Below are positions 62,613 through 64,000 of a DNA stretch of 64,000 nt, piece after piece (the stretch's first letter is position 1; each line of letters opens with the position of its first letter). Under the pieces are notes generated by a model. The model saw nothing but the letters and a program-made list of their open reading frames with translations, did no database searches and was not told the DNA's origin. This DNA is from Hormiphora californensis (Eukaryota > Ctenophora > Tentaculata > Cydippida > Pleurobrachiidae): assembly GCA_020137815.1 (NCBI GenBank), contig CM035352.1:5418159-5482158 (forward strand), given 5' to 3'. The translations under genes were made by a program, and so were the position numbers.

Positions 62613-63945
62613 TACTCAATAACTGGACAAAGAGTGTTCACATCGGATACAGCTAGTCCACCGCAACACTGGCTAGTGTTTAATGGCACTACAGTTATAG
62701 TACACTCTATTATATAGACCCGACCTACTCAATGTTTAGGTGGGTGTAACTCTTTCTCATAATTTCATGTCAGTATGTCGGTGTGTCAGTCGGTCTGTCT
62801 GGACAAAAGCATAGGCTAACAAAGTGATCGATAGGAACAACATGTAATTTGAGTTTGTTATGAAATTAAAATATATGTTAGCCGCACGAATTTAGAGCAT
62901 CAAGTTATAGGGTACAACATATAATAAATGGGCTGCTTCTAAGTAAGCCCTTCACTCCTAATTAGGGATAATAGCAACATATATATCACTACACATGCAG
63001 GCTGTGTATGTTTCATGAGGGCGTGTGTTGCCATGGTAACTCTATAGAGATACAAAAGACTCCCCATCAACATCATCTGAAACCATCAGCCCCCCCCCCC
63101 CCCGGTGTGTTATACACAGAGCCTCTCTCACATCTGCTGCTGCGGCAAACACACACACACGCCATTAAATAGACTCGCAATGTACACTAAACACTCGGTG
63201 CCACTGTAGTGTTATAGTGCCCTAATTATATCCAAGGATCACCCCTTGTACCCTAATTGTATCTGGAGATAATTGCCGACCCCCCCTCACTAAACAAACG
63301 ATTATAGCGGGGATTCGTGTAGAGAGAAGTAGGACGCAAGAGAATAAATTCAACAATCAAATTCTCTGGAAACTAGGACCCAACAAGCTGAATTCGGTCG
63401 TTGAGCATTTCTTATGATACAGATACGGTGTAAAGTGTAAACTGAAGTACACTTGATGTTCATTAGCATTCAACTACTTGCTGAGCATGGCACAATAACG
63501 CCTGGTGCAGGCCAACTATCGGGTAGTAGTGGCAAACTGTTTAGCACACAACACACAAAAACTACATGGCACACAACTAGCTGTTACCACCCCCTTGTTG
63601 AGTAACAACTTGATACATCACAAGACGTGCTTTGTTGCAGAGGACAATGGAGAGGCCTGCACCCCTACAATACGCACTGGAGTGCACTATGTGTACTACA
63701 CAGAGAAACAGAAAGAGGGGGGCAGCAGCAGCTACTGCGTCAAGAAACAAGGCTGGATTATCTCCCACCACACACCTGCCTCCCCTCCTAACACATGCGA
63801 AAAGCGCGAGTCATCAGACATAGCAGCATCCCATATTTGGAATAAGTAGAATAGATCGCTGTCAATTCGTCACTACAGTAGTAGTACAGTAGTATGGATT
63901 AGTGCGTACCATCCATCTCTCTCCCTCCCCTCTCTCTCTCTCCCT

Positions 63946-64000
<55 letters not shown>
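62613..64000. other. Upstream flank of CADPS, no supported gene
   Basis: AT-rich DNA with poly(C) near 63092-63104 and a terminal (CT)n run from about 63918 to the window end. A 114-codon frame at 63505-63849 starts without ATG and has no recognisable domain. Confidence 0.5.

Noticed and set aside
63505-63849. 114-codon plus-strand frame upstream of CADPS
   Set aside because: No ATG start, no recognisable domain, overlapping frames on both strands; most likely chance.

Overview
This is a eukaryotic nuclear window. Its genes are cut into short exons with GT/AG introns and are dense on both strands. The gene set includes CAPS, ULK, an LDLa/7TM receptor, a BPI-type protein and COPI zeta, so an invertebrate metazoan is likely. 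An early-branching animal such as a sponge would fit, but the sequence does not settle the lineage. Introns are full of (CT)n/(GA)n runs, minisatellites and small non-autonomous DNA transposons.

Layout. Plus strand, 1-31 kb: the 3' part of ASCC3 (17-4663), EIF5A (4881-5662), a UBE3D-type HECT_2 ubiquitin ligase (5961-8385), coatomer zeta (9505-10801), TRMT11 (11848-17225) and an ULK1/2 autophagy kinase (19271-30633). A single-exon BPI/LBP-like secreted protein lies on the minus strand (31955-33355). From 34.25 to 62.24 kb a CADPS (CAPS) gene runs on the minus strand. I traced 22 of its exons by homology and splice phase. A 10-12 kb stretch inside it holds a plus-strand gene for an unusual receptor (collagen-like repeats, LDLa modules, LGR-like 7TM; 40878-44767), an intact CR1/L2-like LINE, an RNase H-bearing LINE remnant, a tRNA-derived SINE head and a 17-bp satellite. 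The genes serve separate cellular processes (translation, ribosome rescue, tRNA modification, ubiquitination, COPI traffic, autophagy, dense-core vesicle priming) and show no operon-like logic.

Most striking signal. Many minisatellites here are not placed at random within introns. Each unit contains a copy of the neighbouring exon's splice junction, so a gene carries 2 to about 65 tandem copies of one of its own splice sites. I see this at one TRMT11 and seven CADPS boundaries, as both donors and acceptors. Using a distal copy usually changes frame or adds a stop. This looks like recurrent tandem duplication across proto-splice (AG|GT) junctions, a possible route to intron growth or intron birth.

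Other points: coatomer zeta has two candidate terminal exons of exactly equal length; a 109-bp hAT-type MITE family carries a perfect GTCACGTGAC site; two TA-flanked elements share a core but have replaced their repeat motif; a LINE is flanked by two copies of a roughly 650-bp segment holding a CADPS exon. Sequence quality is uneven (about 23.1-24.25, 25.3-25.7, 35.4-36.07 and 49.8-50.3 kb), and some broken frames there are probably assembly errors.
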